Positions 8,567 through 17,572 of a stretch of DNA of 64,000 nucleotides are shown one piece after another. Source of the DNA: Phosphoribacter sp037045045 (GTDB lineage: Bacteria; Actinomycetota; Actinomycetes; Actinomycetales; Dermatophilaceae); the NCBI GenBank assembly GCA_037045045.1, contig JBAOHL010000005.1, positions 62,001-126,000 of the forward strand, read 5' to 3'. A program made the position numbers and the translations under genes. The stretch's first letter is position 1. Each line of letters opens with the position of its first letter. The notes under the pieces were generated by a model that saw nothing but the letters and a program-made list of their open reading frames with translations, did not search any database and had not been told where the DNA came from.

Positions 8567-9460
8567 ATGGGCGAAACCCCCACTACCGGGACGACCCGCG
8601 TCAAGCGGGGCATGGCCGACATGCTCAAGGGCGGCGTCATCATGGACGTCGTCACGGCGGAACAGGCCAAAATCGCCGAGGACGCGGGAGCCGTGGCGGT
8701 CATGGCACTCGAACGCGTCCCGGCCGACATCCGCGCCCAGGGCGGGGTGTCGCGGATGAGCGACCCGGACATGATCGACGGCATCATCGCCGCCGTGTCC
8801 ATCCCCGTCATGGCCAAGGCGCGGATCGGGCACTTCGTCGAGGCCCAGGTGCTGCAGAGCCTCGGGGTCGACTACGTCGACGAGTCCGAGGTGCTCACCC
8901 CGGCCGACTACGCCAACCACATCGACAAGTGGGCGTTCACGGTGCCGTTCGTCTGTGGCGCAACCACCCTCGGGGAGGCCCTGCGCCGGATCACCGAAGG
9001 CGCGGCGATGATCCGCTCCAAGGGCGAGGCCGGCACCGGCGACGTGTCCAACGCGACGACCCACATGCGCCAGATCCGGGCCGAGGTCAACCGCCTCCGC
9101 TCCATGTCGCCCGACGAGCTGTATGTCGCGGCCAAGGAGCTGCAGGCCCCGTACGACCTGGTTTGCGAGGTCGCCGAGGCGGGCCGGCTGCCGGTCGTAC
9201 TCTTCACCGCGGGCGGCATCGCCACCCCTGCGGACGCGGCGATGATGATGCAACTGGGCGCCGAGGGAGTGTTCGTCGGTTCGGGGATCTTCAAGTCCGG
9301 CAACCCGGCCCAACGCGCCGAGGCGATCGTCAAGGCGACGACGTTCTTCGACGATCCCGACGTCATCGCCAAGGTGTCTCGCGGTCTGGGCGAGGCGATG
9401 GTGGGCATCAACGTCGAGGAGATCCCGCAGCCACATCGGTTGGCCGAGCGCGGCTGGTAG
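8567..9460 (+). CDS. pdxS: Pyridoxal 5'-phosphate synthase, PdxS (lyase) subunit
   Basis: 297 residues. Builds PLP from ribose 5-phosphate, glyceraldehyde 3-phosphate and the ammonia delivered by PdxT. The (beta/alpha)8 protein is highly conserved: VKRGMADMLKGGVIMDVV at the start, VMAKARIGHF with an active-site lysine near residue 84, and the TAGGIATPADA and GSGIFKS phosphate-binding motifs. ATG 8567 gives the usual family length. pdxT follows 50 bp downstream but has its own promoter-like box. Confidence 0.97.
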   Translation: MGETPTTGTTRVKRGMADMLKGGVIMDVVTAEQAKIAEDAGAVAVMALERVPADIRAQGGVSRMSDPDMIDGIIAAVSIPVMAKARIGHFVEAQVLQSLGVDYVDESEVLTPADYANHIDKWAFTVPFVCGATTLGEALRRITEGAAMIRSKGEAGTGDVSNATTHMRQIRAEVNRLRSMSPDELYVAAKELQAPYDLVCEVAEAGRLPVVLFTAGGIATPADAAMMMQLGAEGVFVGSGIFKSGNPAQRAEAIVKATTFFDDPDVIAKVSRGLGEAMVGINVEEIPQPHRLAERGW

Positions 9461-9496
9461 CCACCGTCGTCGGTTCGCGACCGTCCGGGCAGGCCG

Positions 9497-9502
9497 TAGG
9501 CT
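9497..9502 (+). promoter_or_regulatory. -10 box for a near-leaderless pdxT transcript
   Basis: TAGGCT ends 8 nt before the GTG start of pdxT, a spacing that puts transcription start at or next to the start codon. No Shine-Dalgarno sequence is seen. Confidence 0.45.
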
Positions 9503-9510
9503 CTGGCCTC

Positions 9511-10113
9511 GTGCCGCCCACCCCGACCATCGGCGTCCTCGCCGTCCAGGGCGACGTCCGCGAGCACGTCGCGGCGCTGCAGGCCTGCGGCGCACGCGCC
9601 GTCTCGGTGCGCCGGGAAAGCGAGTTGGACGGCATCCAGGGCCTCGTTATCCCCGGTGGCGAATCCACGGTCATCGACAAGCTGCTGCGGGCCTTCGAGC
9701 TGTTCGAGCCGCTGCGGGCGGTGCTGCGCGCGGGCCTACCGGCATACGGGTCGTGCGCGGGAATGATCCTGCTCGCCGACCGGATCGCCGACGCGGCCGA
9801 CGGGCAACACACCCTCGGCGGGCTCGACGTCACGGTGCGCCGCAACGCCTTCGGTCGGCAGGTGGACTCCTTCGAGCAGGACATCGCGTATGCCGGTCTC
9901 GCTGAGCCCGTGCGCGCGGTATTCATCCGCGCGCCATGGGTGCAGGACGTCGGGGCGGGCGTGGATGTCCTGGCCCGGCTCGAGGGCGGGCCGGCGGACG
10001 GCCGGGTCGTCGCCGTGCGCCAAGGGGCGCTGCTGGCCACGGCGTTCCATCCCGAGGTCACCGGCGACACGCGCATCCACGCCCAGTTCGTCGAGCTGGT
10101 CAGGCGGAGCTGA
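9511..10113 (+). CDS. pdxT: Pyridoxal 5'-phosphate synthase, PdxT (glutaminase) subunit
   Basis: 200-residue class I glutaminase that hydrolyses glutamine and channels ammonia to PdxS. The catalytic triad is visible: Cys82 in YGSCAG, His180 and Glu182 in FHPE. IPGGEST near residue 50 binds glutamine. The family start IGVLAVQGDVREH follows a short N-terminus, supporting GTG 9511. Confidence 0.96.
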   Translation: MPPTPTIGVLAVQGDVREHVAALQACGARAVSVRRESELDGIQGLVIPGGESTVIDKLLRAFELFEPLRAVLRAGLPAYGSCAGMILLADRIADAADGQHTLGGLDVTVRRNAFGRQVDSFEQDIAYAGLAEPVRAVFIRAPWVQDVGAGVDVLARLEGGPADGRVVAVRQGALLATAFHPEVTGDTRIHAQFVELVRRS

Positions 10114-10223
10114 GCCGTCCGCCGCCGGGTGACGAGTTGGGTCGCCCGGACGGCGCGCTCCAGGATCTGCTGCCAACTCCATGACATCTCAGGGAGTCGG
10201 CAGGATTCCGTGGACCGAGTGCG

Positions 10224-10295
10224 GCGGCTGGGTCGGTTGGGGCCGATGAGTCCGCCGCAGCGGCTGGGTCGGTGGGGGCCGATGGGTCCGCCGCA
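10224..10295 (+). repeat. 36-bp tandem repeat, two copies, before yebC
   Basis: Units 10224-10259 and 10260-10295 differ at three positions and share GCGGCTGGGTCGGT and TCCGCCGCA ends. They fill part of the 319-bp gap 10114-10432 between pdxT and yebC, which holds no credible gene. A TAGGAT -10-like box follows near 10332, about 100 bp before yebC. Confidence 0.85.
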
Positions 10296-10432
10296 GCGGA
10301 TCGCGGGACGGGCGGCGGCCGACCCCCGGGTAGGATCGGCGCCGTTGCCCGGAACGCCCCATCCGCGGGGCACCCGCCCAGCGAGGACAGACCGGGCCGA
10401 GCGGATCGGCACGAGACGGTGAGGACAGCGGC

Positions 10433-11188
10433 ATGAGCGGCCACTCCAAGTGGGCCACCACGAAGCATCAGAAGGCGGCCAAGGACGCCAAGCGCGGCAA
10501 GCTCTTCGCCAAGCTCATCAAGAACATCGAGGTGGCCGCGCGCACCGGGGGAGCGGACCCGGAGGGCAACCCCACGCTCTGGGACGCGATCTACAAGGCG
10601 AAGAAGTCCTCGGTGCCCAACGACAACATCGACCGGGCGGTCAAGCGCGGCTCGGGCGCCGAGGCCGGCGGCGCCGACTGGCAGACGATCATGTACGAGG
10701 GCTACGCCCCCGGCGGAGTGGCAGTGCTCATCGAGTGCCTCACCGACAACCGCAACCGCGCCGCCGCCGAGGTGCGCACCGCCTTCACCCGCAACGGCGG
10801 CTCGCTCGCCGATCCCGGATCGGTGGCCTACCTGTTCGCCCGCAAGGGGATCGTCATGGTGCCCAAGGGAGCGCAGACCGAGGACGACCTGCTCGAGGTC
10901 GTCCTCGACGCCGGCGCGGAAGAGATCAACGACATGGACGAGTCGTTCGAGATCGTCTGCGAGGCCTCCGACGTCGTCGCCGTGCGGCGAGCGTTGCAGG
11001 CCGCGGGGGTCGACTACGACTCGGCCGAGGCCTCGTTCGTCCCGAGCGTGCAGGTGCCGCTGGACCTCGACGGGGCGCGCAAGATGATCCGCGTCGTTGA
11101 CGCCCTGGAGGACTCCGACGACGTCCAGAACGTCTGGGCCAACGGCGACGTCGGCGACGACGTCCTCGCACAACTCGACGCCGACTGA
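10433..11188 (+). CDS. YebC/PmpR family protein
   Basis: 251 residues with the canonical start SGHSKWATTKHQKAAKDAKR and the RAAAEVRTAFTRNGGSL segment. Family members include DNA-binding regulators and the translation factor TACO1, which eases proline-rich stretches, so the exact role here is open. Lies directly upstream of ruvCAB, the usual order in Actinobacteria. Confidence 0.95.
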   Translation: MSGHSKWATTKHQKAAKDAKRGKLFAKLIKNIEVAARTGGADPEGNPTLWDAIYKAKKSSVPNDNIDRAVKRGSGAEAGGADWQTIMYEGYAPGGVAVLIECLTDNRNRAAAEVRTAFTRNGGSLADPGSVAYLFARKGIVMVPKGAQTEDDLLEVVLDAGAEEINDMDESFEIVCEASDVVAVRRALQAAGVDYDSAEASFVPSVQVPLDLDGARKMIRVVDALEDSDDVQNVWANGDVGDDVLAQLDAD

Positions 11189-11287
11189 GCCAGGCCGGAC
11201 ACGGCGCGTCGGCACCGCAGCGAACACGCTCGCGGATACCGTGAGTCCGAACAGGTGTTCGGGACCGGGTGTCGAAGGAGGTATGCC

Positions 11288-11830
11288 GTGCCGCGCGTCT
11301 TGGGGGTCGACCCCGGGCTGACCCGGTGCGGCATCGGCGTCGTCGACGGGGACCTCGGCCGGCCGCTTCGGATGGTCGCCGTCGGGGTGGCCCGCACGCG
11401 CCCGCAGGACCCGACACCGCAACGGCTGCACGGCCTCTACGACGAGCTGACCCGCTGGCTGGGGGAGTACGAACCCGAAGCGGTCGCCGTCGAGCGGGTC
11501 TTCGCGGACGTCAACGTCCTGTCCGTCATGGGCACGGCGCAGGCCGCCGGTATCGCCATGCTCGCCGCGGCCCAACACGGCATCCCCGTGCACGTACACA
11601 CCCCGACAGAGGTGAAGGCCGCGGTCACGGGCAGCGGCCGGGCGGACAAGGCCCAGGTCACCACGATGGTCACCCGCCTGCTGCGTCTGCCGGAACCCCC
11701 TCGCCCCGCGGACGCCGCCGACGCGCTGGCGTTGGCCATCTGCCACCTGTGGCGAGGCGCCGCCCAGCAGCGACTGGACCGTGCGCTCGCGCGGCATACG
11801 GCGTCGGCGCGCGTCGGGGGATCACGGTGA
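11288..11830 (+). CDS. ruvC: Crossover junction endodeoxyribonuclease RuvC
   Basis: 180-residue Holliday-junction resolvase. Acidic catalytic residues are seen at Asp8 (GVDPGLTRCG), Glu in VERVF near residue 71, and the DAADALALA acidic pair near residue 145. An AAGGAGG Shine-Dalgarno sequence around 11274-11281 lies about seven bases before GTG 11288. The stop overlaps the ruvA start, forming the ruvC-ruvA-ruvB operon. Confidence 0.95.
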   Translation: MPRVLGVDPGLTRCGIGVVDGDLGRPLRMVAVGVARTRPQDPTPQRLHGLYDELTRWLGEYEPEAVAVERVFADVNVLSVMGTAQAAGIAMLAAAQHGIPVHVHTPTEVKAAVTGSGRADKAQVTTMVTRLLRLPEPPRPADAADALALAICHLWRGAAQQRLDRALARHTASARVGGSR

Positions 11831-12429
11831 TCGCCTCGGTTCACGGCACGGTCCGGCGTGTCGGGTTGGACCACCTCGTCGTCGAGGTGGGCGGGGTCGG
11901 TCTGCTCGTCCACACGACTCCCGCGGTAGCGGCCGCCTCGACCCGAGGCGCCGCGACGACCCTGTCGACCTCGCTGGTGGTCCGCGAGGACTCCCTCACC
12001 CTCTACGGGTTCGCCGACGACGAACAGCGCAGCGTCTTCGAGACCGTCCAGTCCGTCTCCGGCATCGGCCCGCGACTGGCTCTGGCCATGCTCGCGGTTC
12101 ACCACCCCGACCCCCTGCGGGCCGCCATCGTCGGCGGCGACGTCAAGACGCTCACCCAGGTGCCCGGGATCGGTCCCAAGGTCGCCCAGCGACTGTGCCT
12201 CGAGCTGCGGGACCGGATGGGGGTCCCGACCGCTGTCGGTGACCCCACGACGGCCACCGCGGCCGGCGGTGCCGCCTGGCAGGGCCAGGTGCGCGAGGCG
12301 CTCGTCGGCCTGGGGTGGAGCGCCAAACAGGCCGACGACGCGGTCGATGCCGTGACGCCCCAGGCCGGGACTGACGTCTCGGTGTCCGAACTGCTGCGGG
12401 CTGCCCTGCGGACCTTGGCGAGGACGTGA
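11827..12429 (+). CDS. ruvA: Holliday junction branch migration protein RuvA
   Basis: 200 residues. Tetrameric Holliday-junction binding subunit that loads RuvB. An OB-fold N-terminus (IASVHGTV) is followed by two helix-hairpin-helix motifs (VSGIGPRLA, VPGIGPKVA) and a C-terminal domain for RuvB contact. GTG 11827 overlaps the ruvC stop; its own TGA overlaps the ruvB ATG. Confidence 0.95.
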   Translation: MIASVHGTVRRVGLDHLVVEVGGVGLLVHTTPAVAAASTRGAATTLSTSLVVREDSLTLYGFADDEQRSVFETVQSVSGIGPRLALAMLAVHHPDPLRAAIVGGDVKTLTQVPGIGPKVAQRLCLELRDRMGVPTAVGDPTTATAAGGAAWQGQVREALVGLGWSAKQADDAVDAVTPQAGTDVSVSELLRAALRTLART

Positions 12430-13525
12430 TGAGCGAGCACTCGTGGCGAGGACCGCTCCTGGGAGGCTACCGCGCGGGTCGTCGACGCCCGAGGCGAGGA
12501 CGGCGAGCGTCAGGTGGAGGCGGGTCTGCGGCCCCGACGCCTCGCCGAGTTCCCCGGTCAGACCCGAGTGCGTGACCAGCTCGGGCTCGTCCTCGAGGCG
12601 GCCCGGCGGCGCGGTCGCTCGCCCGACCACATCTTGCTCTCGGGGCCGCCAGGCCTGGGCAAGACCACGCTGGCGATGATCGTCGCCGCCGAACTCGAAC
12701 AACCGATCCGGGTGACCAGCGGACCGGCCATTCAGCATGCCGGCGACCTCGCGTCCGTCCTGTCCTCGCTGGCCGAAGGCGAGGTGTTCTTCCTCGACGA
12801 GATCCACCGGATGGCCCGGGCCGCCGAGGAGATGCTCTACCTCGCGATGGAGGACTTCAGGGTCGACGTCGTCGTCGGCAAGGGCCCGGGAGCGACGGCG
12901 ATCCCCCTGGAGTTGCCGCCGTTCACCGTGGTCGGGGCGACCACCCGATCGGGCCTGCTCCCCGCGCCCGCTGCGGGACCGGTTCGGCTTCACCGGGCAT
13001 CTGGAGTTCTACGCCACCGCCGACCTCGTGACGATCCTGCGCCGCTCGGCCGGCCTGCTCGGAGTCTCGGCGCGGGACGAGGGGATCGCGGAAATCGCCA
13101 GCCGTTCACGGGGCACCCCCCGGATCGCGAACCGGCTGCTGCGCCGGGTCCGTGACTGGTCGCAGATCCACGGCGACGGAGTCGTCGACCTGCCCGCCGC
13201 GCAGGCCGCGCTGCGGCTCTTCGACGTCGACGACCGCGGCCTGGATCGACTCGACCGGGCCGTGTTGGAGGCCTTGTGCCGCCGGTTCGGGGGCGGTCCG
13301 GTCGGCGTCGGCAACCTCGCGGTCGCCGTGGGGGAGGAGGCCGACACCGTCGAGACCGTCGCCGAGCCGTTCCTCGTCCGCGAGGGGCTCATCGTGCGCA
13401 CCCCTCGCGGGCGGGTGGCGACGTCGGCGGCCTGGACCCATCTGGGGCTGACCCCGCCGGCGGGGGGCGCGGCATACCAGACCAGCCTGCTGCCCGGACC
13501 CGAGCAGGGACGCCTCGGGACCTGA
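12429..13525 (+). CDS. ruvB: Holliday junction ATP-dependent helicase RuvB, with two apparent frameshifts
   Basis: AAA+ motor that drives branch migration with RuvA. Three reading frames must be joined: ATG 12429 to about 12446, 12448-12969, and 12971-13525. Dropping one base near 12447 and one near 12970 gives a continuous 364-residue protein with RPRRLAEFPGQ, Walker A GPPGLGKT, Walker B FFLDEIHR, sensor GATTRSG and arginine-finger region LRDRFGF. As written, the longest single-frame product from GTG 12514 would lose everything after the AAA+ lid. Two extra single bases in one gene suggest sequence errors, but decay cannot be excluded. Confidence 0.9.
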
Positions 13526-13580
13526 CCACTCGGTATGCCGCCGAGTGGGACACGCCCCGCGGCCTTTTCGCGCGGGGCGG
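13526..13580 (+). terminator. Two hairpins between ruvB and yajC
   Basis: Right after the ruvB stop, CCACTCGG and CCGAGTGG (13526-13548) form an 8-bp stem whose loop is TATGCCG, a copy of the overrepresented word. A second stem, GCCCCGCG with CGCGGGGC (about 13554-13579), encloses a loop containing CCTTTTCG. Neither has a 3' T-run, so they may be Rho-independent terminators of the actinobacterial kind or mRNA-stabilising hairpins. Confidence 0.55.
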
Positions 13581-13657
13581 CCACATGGGTCAGAATGGTG
13601 CGTTGGGCGCGTCGTAGGGCGCGCCATGCACCGTCGGTCTGACAAGGAAAGTCCACC

Positions 13658-13972
13658 ATGCCAAGCGACTCGGGATCACTGCTGATCCTGCTGCTGCCGG
13701 TTTTCTTCATCGGCTACATCTTTCTCAGCCAACGCCGCCGGGTGCGAGCCCTGCAGTCCATGCAGTCCTCCCTGTCCGTGGGCGACGAGATCCGCACGAC
13801 CTCGGGCATGCTCGGCCGGGTTAGCACGCTCGACGACACGACGATGGGCCTCCAGGTCGCCGACGGTGTCGTCGTGCGCTTCGACCGTCGGGCGGTCGAC
13901 GCCGTCCTCACTCGGGCCGCCTCGGACGGCGCGGACGGCCCGAGTGGTACCTCCCCGGCAGACGGGCAGTAG
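13658..13972 (+). CDS. yajC: Preprotein translocase subunit YajC
   Basis: 104-residue small membrane protein of the SecDF-YajC complex. A single N-terminal helix LLILLLPVFFIGYIFL is followed by the typical SQRRRVRALQSMQSSLSVGDEIRTTSG stretch (shown as family landmarks). GGAAAG lies about six bases upstream of ATG. It is followed six bases later by secD. Confidence 0.93.
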   Translation: MPSDSGSLLILLLPVFFIGYIFLSQRRRVRALQSMQSSLSVGDEIRTTSGMLGRVSTLDDTTMGLQVADGVVVRFDRRAVDAVLTRAASDGADGPSGTSPADGQ

Positions 13973-13978
13973 CGGGGC

Positions 13979-15775
13979 GTGGCGCTCAATCCCCGGACGC
14001 GCGGGCCTCGCAAGGTCCTCACCAGCCTCGTCGTCCTCGTCGTCCTGCTCTTCGGACTGGTCGCCGTCGGGGTCCGCTGGGGCGAGGCGCAGGCCACCCC
14101 GAAGCTCGGCCTCGACCTCGAGGGCGGCACCCAGATGGTGCTGCAACCTGTGCTCGCGGACCCGAACACTCCGGTGAGTGCCGGTCAACTGGACAAGGCC
14201 CGCGACATCATCGCCCAACGGGTCGACTCCAACGGCGTCGCCGAGGCGGAGATCGCGACCCAGGGCGGGCGCAACATCGTCATCTCCATTCCCGGACGTC
14301 CGGACGCCAAGACCCTCGACGCGATTCGCAAGCCCTCCCAGTTGCGCTTCCGACCGGTCCTCCTCGCCGGTACCGGCAGCCCTCAGGTGGCACCGACGCC
14401 CACCGGCACAAGCACCGCCACGACGACGCCCACCCCGACCACACCGCCGCCGTTGTTCACCATGGACCCGCAGACCTCGGCAGCGTCGACGAGTGGCGGG
14501 GACGTAGTCCCACCCGCGTTCCTCGCCGAGGACCCGAGCACCCCATCGACGAGCGCGTCGACACCGACCCCGAGCCCGACGGCTGGAACCAGCCCGTCCG
14601 CGTCGGCCAGCTCCGCGGGCCCGGCCAATGCGAGCGACCCGGCCTGGGTAACCGAGGCGCTGAGCACCCAGTTCACCGCACTGGACTGCACCAAGCCTGG
14701 AGCCGTCACCGACATCGTCGACGATCCGGCCCTCCCGCTGGTCACCTGCTCTACCGACAAACGCGAGAAGTACATCCTCGGCCCCGTCGAACTCGACGGC
14801 ACCGACATTTCCGACGCGGCATCCGGCTACCAGACCACCTCGACCGGCCAGCCGACAAGCATCGTCGAAGTCCGCCTGACGTTCACCGGCGACGGGGCGA
14901 AGAAGTTCGCCGACGTGACGACCCGGCTGATGGGTTTGAAGGCCGACGCGACCAGAAACCGCTTCGCCATCGTCTTGGACAAGCAGGTCATCACGGCCCC
15001 CGCGACGAATGCCGTCATCACCGACGGGCACGCGAGCATTACGGGGTCGTTCACCCTCGACTCGGCCCGGACCCTGGCCCAGCAGTTGAAGTTCGGCGCG
15101 CTGCCGATGTCCTTCACCCTGCAGACGCAGGACGACATCAGCCCGACGCTGGGCAAGGAGCAGCTCGCCCTGGGCCTGCTCGCCGGGCTCATTGGTCTGT
15201 TGCTCGTCTTCGTCTACTCCCTTGGCCAGTACCGGCTGCTCGGACTCGTCACGGTCGCCTCGCTGTTCATCGCAGCCCTGCTCACGTATGCCGTGCTCAC
15301 GCTGCTCGGCACGGCATACAACTTCCGGCTGACCATGGCCGGCGTCACCGGGGTCATCGTCGCCATCGGGGTGACCGCCGACTCGTTCATCGTCTTTTTC
15401 GAACGGGTCCGCGACGAGGTCCGTGAGGGCCGGCCGCTGGTCACCGCCGTCGATGCCGGCTGGGTCCGGGCCAGACGAACCATCCTCGCCGGCGACGCGG
15501 TCAACGTCCTCGCCGCGCTCGTGCTCTACCTGCTGGCGGCAAGCAACGTCCGTGGGTTCGCCTTTACCCTCGGGGTGACCACTCTCATCGACCTCGCGGT
15601 CGTCTTCCTCTTCACCCGCCCGGTGCTCGCCCTGCTTGCCCACACCGAGTTCTTCGGCGGCGGTCATCGGTGGTCGGGGCTCGACCCGAAGCGCCTCGGT
15701 GCCACCACCCGCTACCTCGGTCGCGGCCGGTTCGCGGGCCCTGCCTCGGTGGCCGAGGAAGGAGCGGGCGCGTGA
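13979..15775 (+). CDS. secD: Protein translocase subunit SecD
   Basis: 598 residues. Uses the proton gradient to pull exported proteins through SecYEG. First helix about residues 12-32, then GLDLEGGTQMVLQP, a large periplasm-facing domain, and five C-terminal helices with the conserved GVTADSFIVFFERVRDE motif (cited as landmark). A Pro/Ser/Thr-rich insertion between about residues 135 and 220 enlarges the extracytoplasmic domain; such low-complexity insertions are common in high-GC SecD. The GTG start spans 13979-13981, and its stop overlaps secF. Confidence 0.95.
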   Translation: MALNPRTRGPRKVLTSLVVLVVLLFGLVAVGVRWGEAQATPKLGLDLEGGTQMVLQPVLADPNTPVSAGQLDKARDIIAQRVDSNGVAEAEIATQGGRNIVISIPGRPDAKTLDAIRKPSQLRFRPVLLAGTGSPQVAPTPTGTSTATTTPTPTTPPPLFTMDPQTSAASTSGGDVVPPAFLAEDPSTPSTSASTPTPSPTAGTSPSASASSAGPANASDPAWVTEALSTQFTALDCTKPGAVTDIVDDPALPLVTCSTDKREKYILGPVELDGTDISDAASGYQTTSTGQPTSIVEVRLTFTGDGAKKFADVTTRLMGLKADATRNRFAIVLDKQVITAPATNAVITDGHASITGSFTLDSARTLAQQLKFGALPMSFTLQTQDDISPTLGKEQLALGLLAGLIGLLLVFVYSLGQYRLLGLVTVASLFIAALLTYAVLTLLGTAYNFRLTMAGVTGVIVAIGVTADSFIVFFERVRDEVREGRPLVTAVDAGWVRARRTILAGDAVNVLAALVLYLLAASNVRGFAFTLGVTTLIDLAVVFLFTRPVLALLAHTEFFGGGHRWSGLDPKRLGATTRYLGRGRFAGPASVAEEGAGA

Positions 15776-17007
15776 TCTCCGTGGCCCAGCTGGGCAACGA
15801 CCTCTACACGGGCCGGCGCTCGATCGACTTCATCGGCCGCCAGAAGCGGTGGTACGCCTTCTCGGCGATCTTCATCGCCCTGGCTCTGGTCGGCATCCTC
15901 GTGCGAGGGTTGAACTTCGGGATCGAGTTCCGCGGCGGGTCGGAGTTCCGGCTTTCCAGTGTCTCGGACACGACCGGCTACGAGCAGAAGGCCAAGGCCG
16001 CCGTCGCCGAGGCGGGCATCCCAGGGAACGTCCTCGCAACCGTCATCGGCGGCAACACCGTCCGGGTGCAGACCGAGGCCGCCAACGACAAGAACGAGGC
16101 TGCCAAGGCGGCGCTGGCCAACGCGTTCGGGGTCGGCGCCGACAGCGTCTCGGCCTCGCTCATCGGGCCCTCCTGGGGAGAGTCGGTCAGCCAGAAGGCC
16201 CTTCAGGCGCTCATTGTCTTCCTCTTGCTCGTCGCTCTCGTCATGGCCGTCTACTTCCGCACGTGGAAGATGGCGCTGGCCGGGCTCGTCGCTCTGTTGC
16301 ACGACTTGGTCATCACCGTGGGCATCTATGCCCTCTTCGGGTTCGAGATCACGCCGTCGTCGATGATCGGCTTCCTCACCATCCTCGGCTACTCCCTCTA
16401 CGACACCGTCGTCGTCTTCGACAAGGTCCGCGAGAACACCGCCGACGCGCTCGGCAGCCGTCGCATGTCCTACGGGCAGGCGGCCAACCTCGCCGTCAAC
16501 CAGACCCTGGTCCGCTCGATCAACACGACCGTCGTGGCCCTCTTGCCGATCTTCGCGATCCTCGTCGTCGGGCTGACCAAGCTCGGACCGGGGACGCTGC
16601 TGGACCTGTCGCTCGCACTGTTCATCGGCATCGCAGTCGGCGCCTACTCGTCGATCTTCATCGCTACCCCGATGCTCGTCGACCTGCGTCGAGGGGAACC
16701 GGCCCTGCGGGAACTGGCCAGGCACGTCGACAAGGTCACAGCGGCGGCCGCCGCGGCGACGGTCTCACGGGGCGCCGCCGGTTCGGGAACGCGGGCCGGA
16801 GCAGCACGCCCGGCCTCTGCTGCGGCACCTGCCGCCGGCCGGCCCACGGACGCTCAGCCATCGGACGCTCAGCCCTCGGACGCTTCGCCCTCCGGCGCGA
16901 TCCCGTCCGATGGCGAACCGACCGACGCCATGGGCAGGCCGGTGCACAAGTGGACGACGTCGGGGCCGCGCAACCAGCCCAAGCGCCAGCCGCGCAGCAA
17001 GCGCTGA
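15772..17007 (+). CDS. secF: Protein translocase subunit SecF
   Basis: 411 residues, partner of SecD. Six membrane helices, an FRGGSEF motif near residue 57 and the conserved LGYSLYDTVVVFDKVREN region near residue 215. After the last helix an Ala/Pro/Ser-rich cytoplasmic tail of about 100 residues contains three DAQPS-type pentapeptide repeats (15-bp DNA units at 16849-16893) and ends in a basic NQPKRQPRSKR patch. GTG 15772 overlaps the secD stop by four bases. Confidence 0.95.
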   Translation: MISVAQLGNDLYTGRRSIDFIGRQKRWYAFSAIFIALALVGILVRGLNFGIEFRGGSEFRLSSVSDTTGYEQKAKAAVAEAGIPGNVLATVIGGNTVRVQTEAANDKNEAAKAALANAFGVGADSVSASLIGPSWGESVSQKALQALIVFLLLVALVMAVYFRTWKMALAGLVALLHDLVITVGIYALFGFEITPSSMIGFLTILGYSLYDTVVVFDKVRENTADALGSRRMSYGQAANLAVNQTLVRSINTTVVALLPIFAILVVGLTKLGPGTLLDLSLALFIGIAVGAYSSIFIATPMLVDLRRGEPALRELARHVDKVTAAAAAATVSRGAAGSGTRAGAARPASAAAPAAGRPTDAQPSDAQPSDASPSGAIPSDGEPTDAMGRPVHKWTTSGPRNQPKRQPRSKR

Positions 17008-17011
17008 GCCC

Positions 17012-17548
17012 ATGGCCCGGCCGTCCGCCGACATCCGCGAGCTCGTCCTGAGCCATCTGAGGGACGTCCCCGACTTCCCCACACCGGGCGTCCTGTTCAA
17101 AGACTTCACCCCGCTGCTCGCCGACGGTCCTGCCCTGCGCGCGGTCGCGGACGAGGTCGCGGGCCGGTATGCCGGCCGCGTCGATGTCGTCGTCGGCGTC
17201 GAGGCCAGGGGATTCATCCTCGCCGGCGCCACGGCATACGCGATGGGGGTCGGTTTCGTCCCGGTGCGCAAGCACGGCAAGCTGCCCGGAGCGACGCATC
17301 GCGCCGAGTACACGCTGGAGTACGGCACGGCGACCCTTGAGATCCACACAGACGCGTTCATCGCCGGGCACCGAGTACTGGTCATGGACGACGTTCTCGC
17401 CACCGGCGGAACGGCCGCCGCCGCGTGCGCCCTCGTCGAGCGGGCCGGGGCCACCGTCGTGGCGGTCGAGGCGGTGCTGGAGATCGGCTTCCTCGAGGGA
17501 CGAGCGGCCCTGTCGGGCCGAGAGGTCACCGCGCTCGTTCGGGTGTAG
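17012..17548 (+). CDS. apt: Adenine phosphoribosyltransferase
   Basis: 178-residue purine-salvage enzyme making AMP from adenine and PRPP. The PRPP-binding motif VLVMDDVLATGGTA is present near residue 115, and FPTPGVLFKDFTP near residue 20 is typical of Apt. ATG 17012 is four bases after the secF stop. The secDF-apt-relA order is standard for Actinobacteria. Confidence 0.95.
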   Translation: MARPSADIRELVLSHLRDVPDFPTPGVLFKDFTPLLADGPALRAVADEVAGRYAGRVDVVVGVEARGFILAGATAYAMGVGFVPVRKHGKLPGATHRAEYTLEYGTATLEIHTDAFIAGHRVLVMDDVLATGGTAAAACALVERAGATVVAVEAVLEIGFLEGRAALSGREVTALVRV

Positions 17549-17560
17549 CCAAGCCCCGAC

Positions 17561-17566
17561 TACACT
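17561..17566 (+). promoter_or_regulatory. -10 box for a leaderless relA transcript
   Basis: TACACT ends exactly six bases before the relA ATG, so transcription would begin at the start codon. No ribosome-binding sequence lies between. Confidence 0.5.
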
Positions 17567-17572
17567 TCGGCC

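Noticed and set aside
13676..15667. 663-residue minus-strand open frame opposite yajC and secD
   Set aside because: High-GC antisense shadow of two well-conserved genes; composition rich in Gly/Arg/Asp without motifs.
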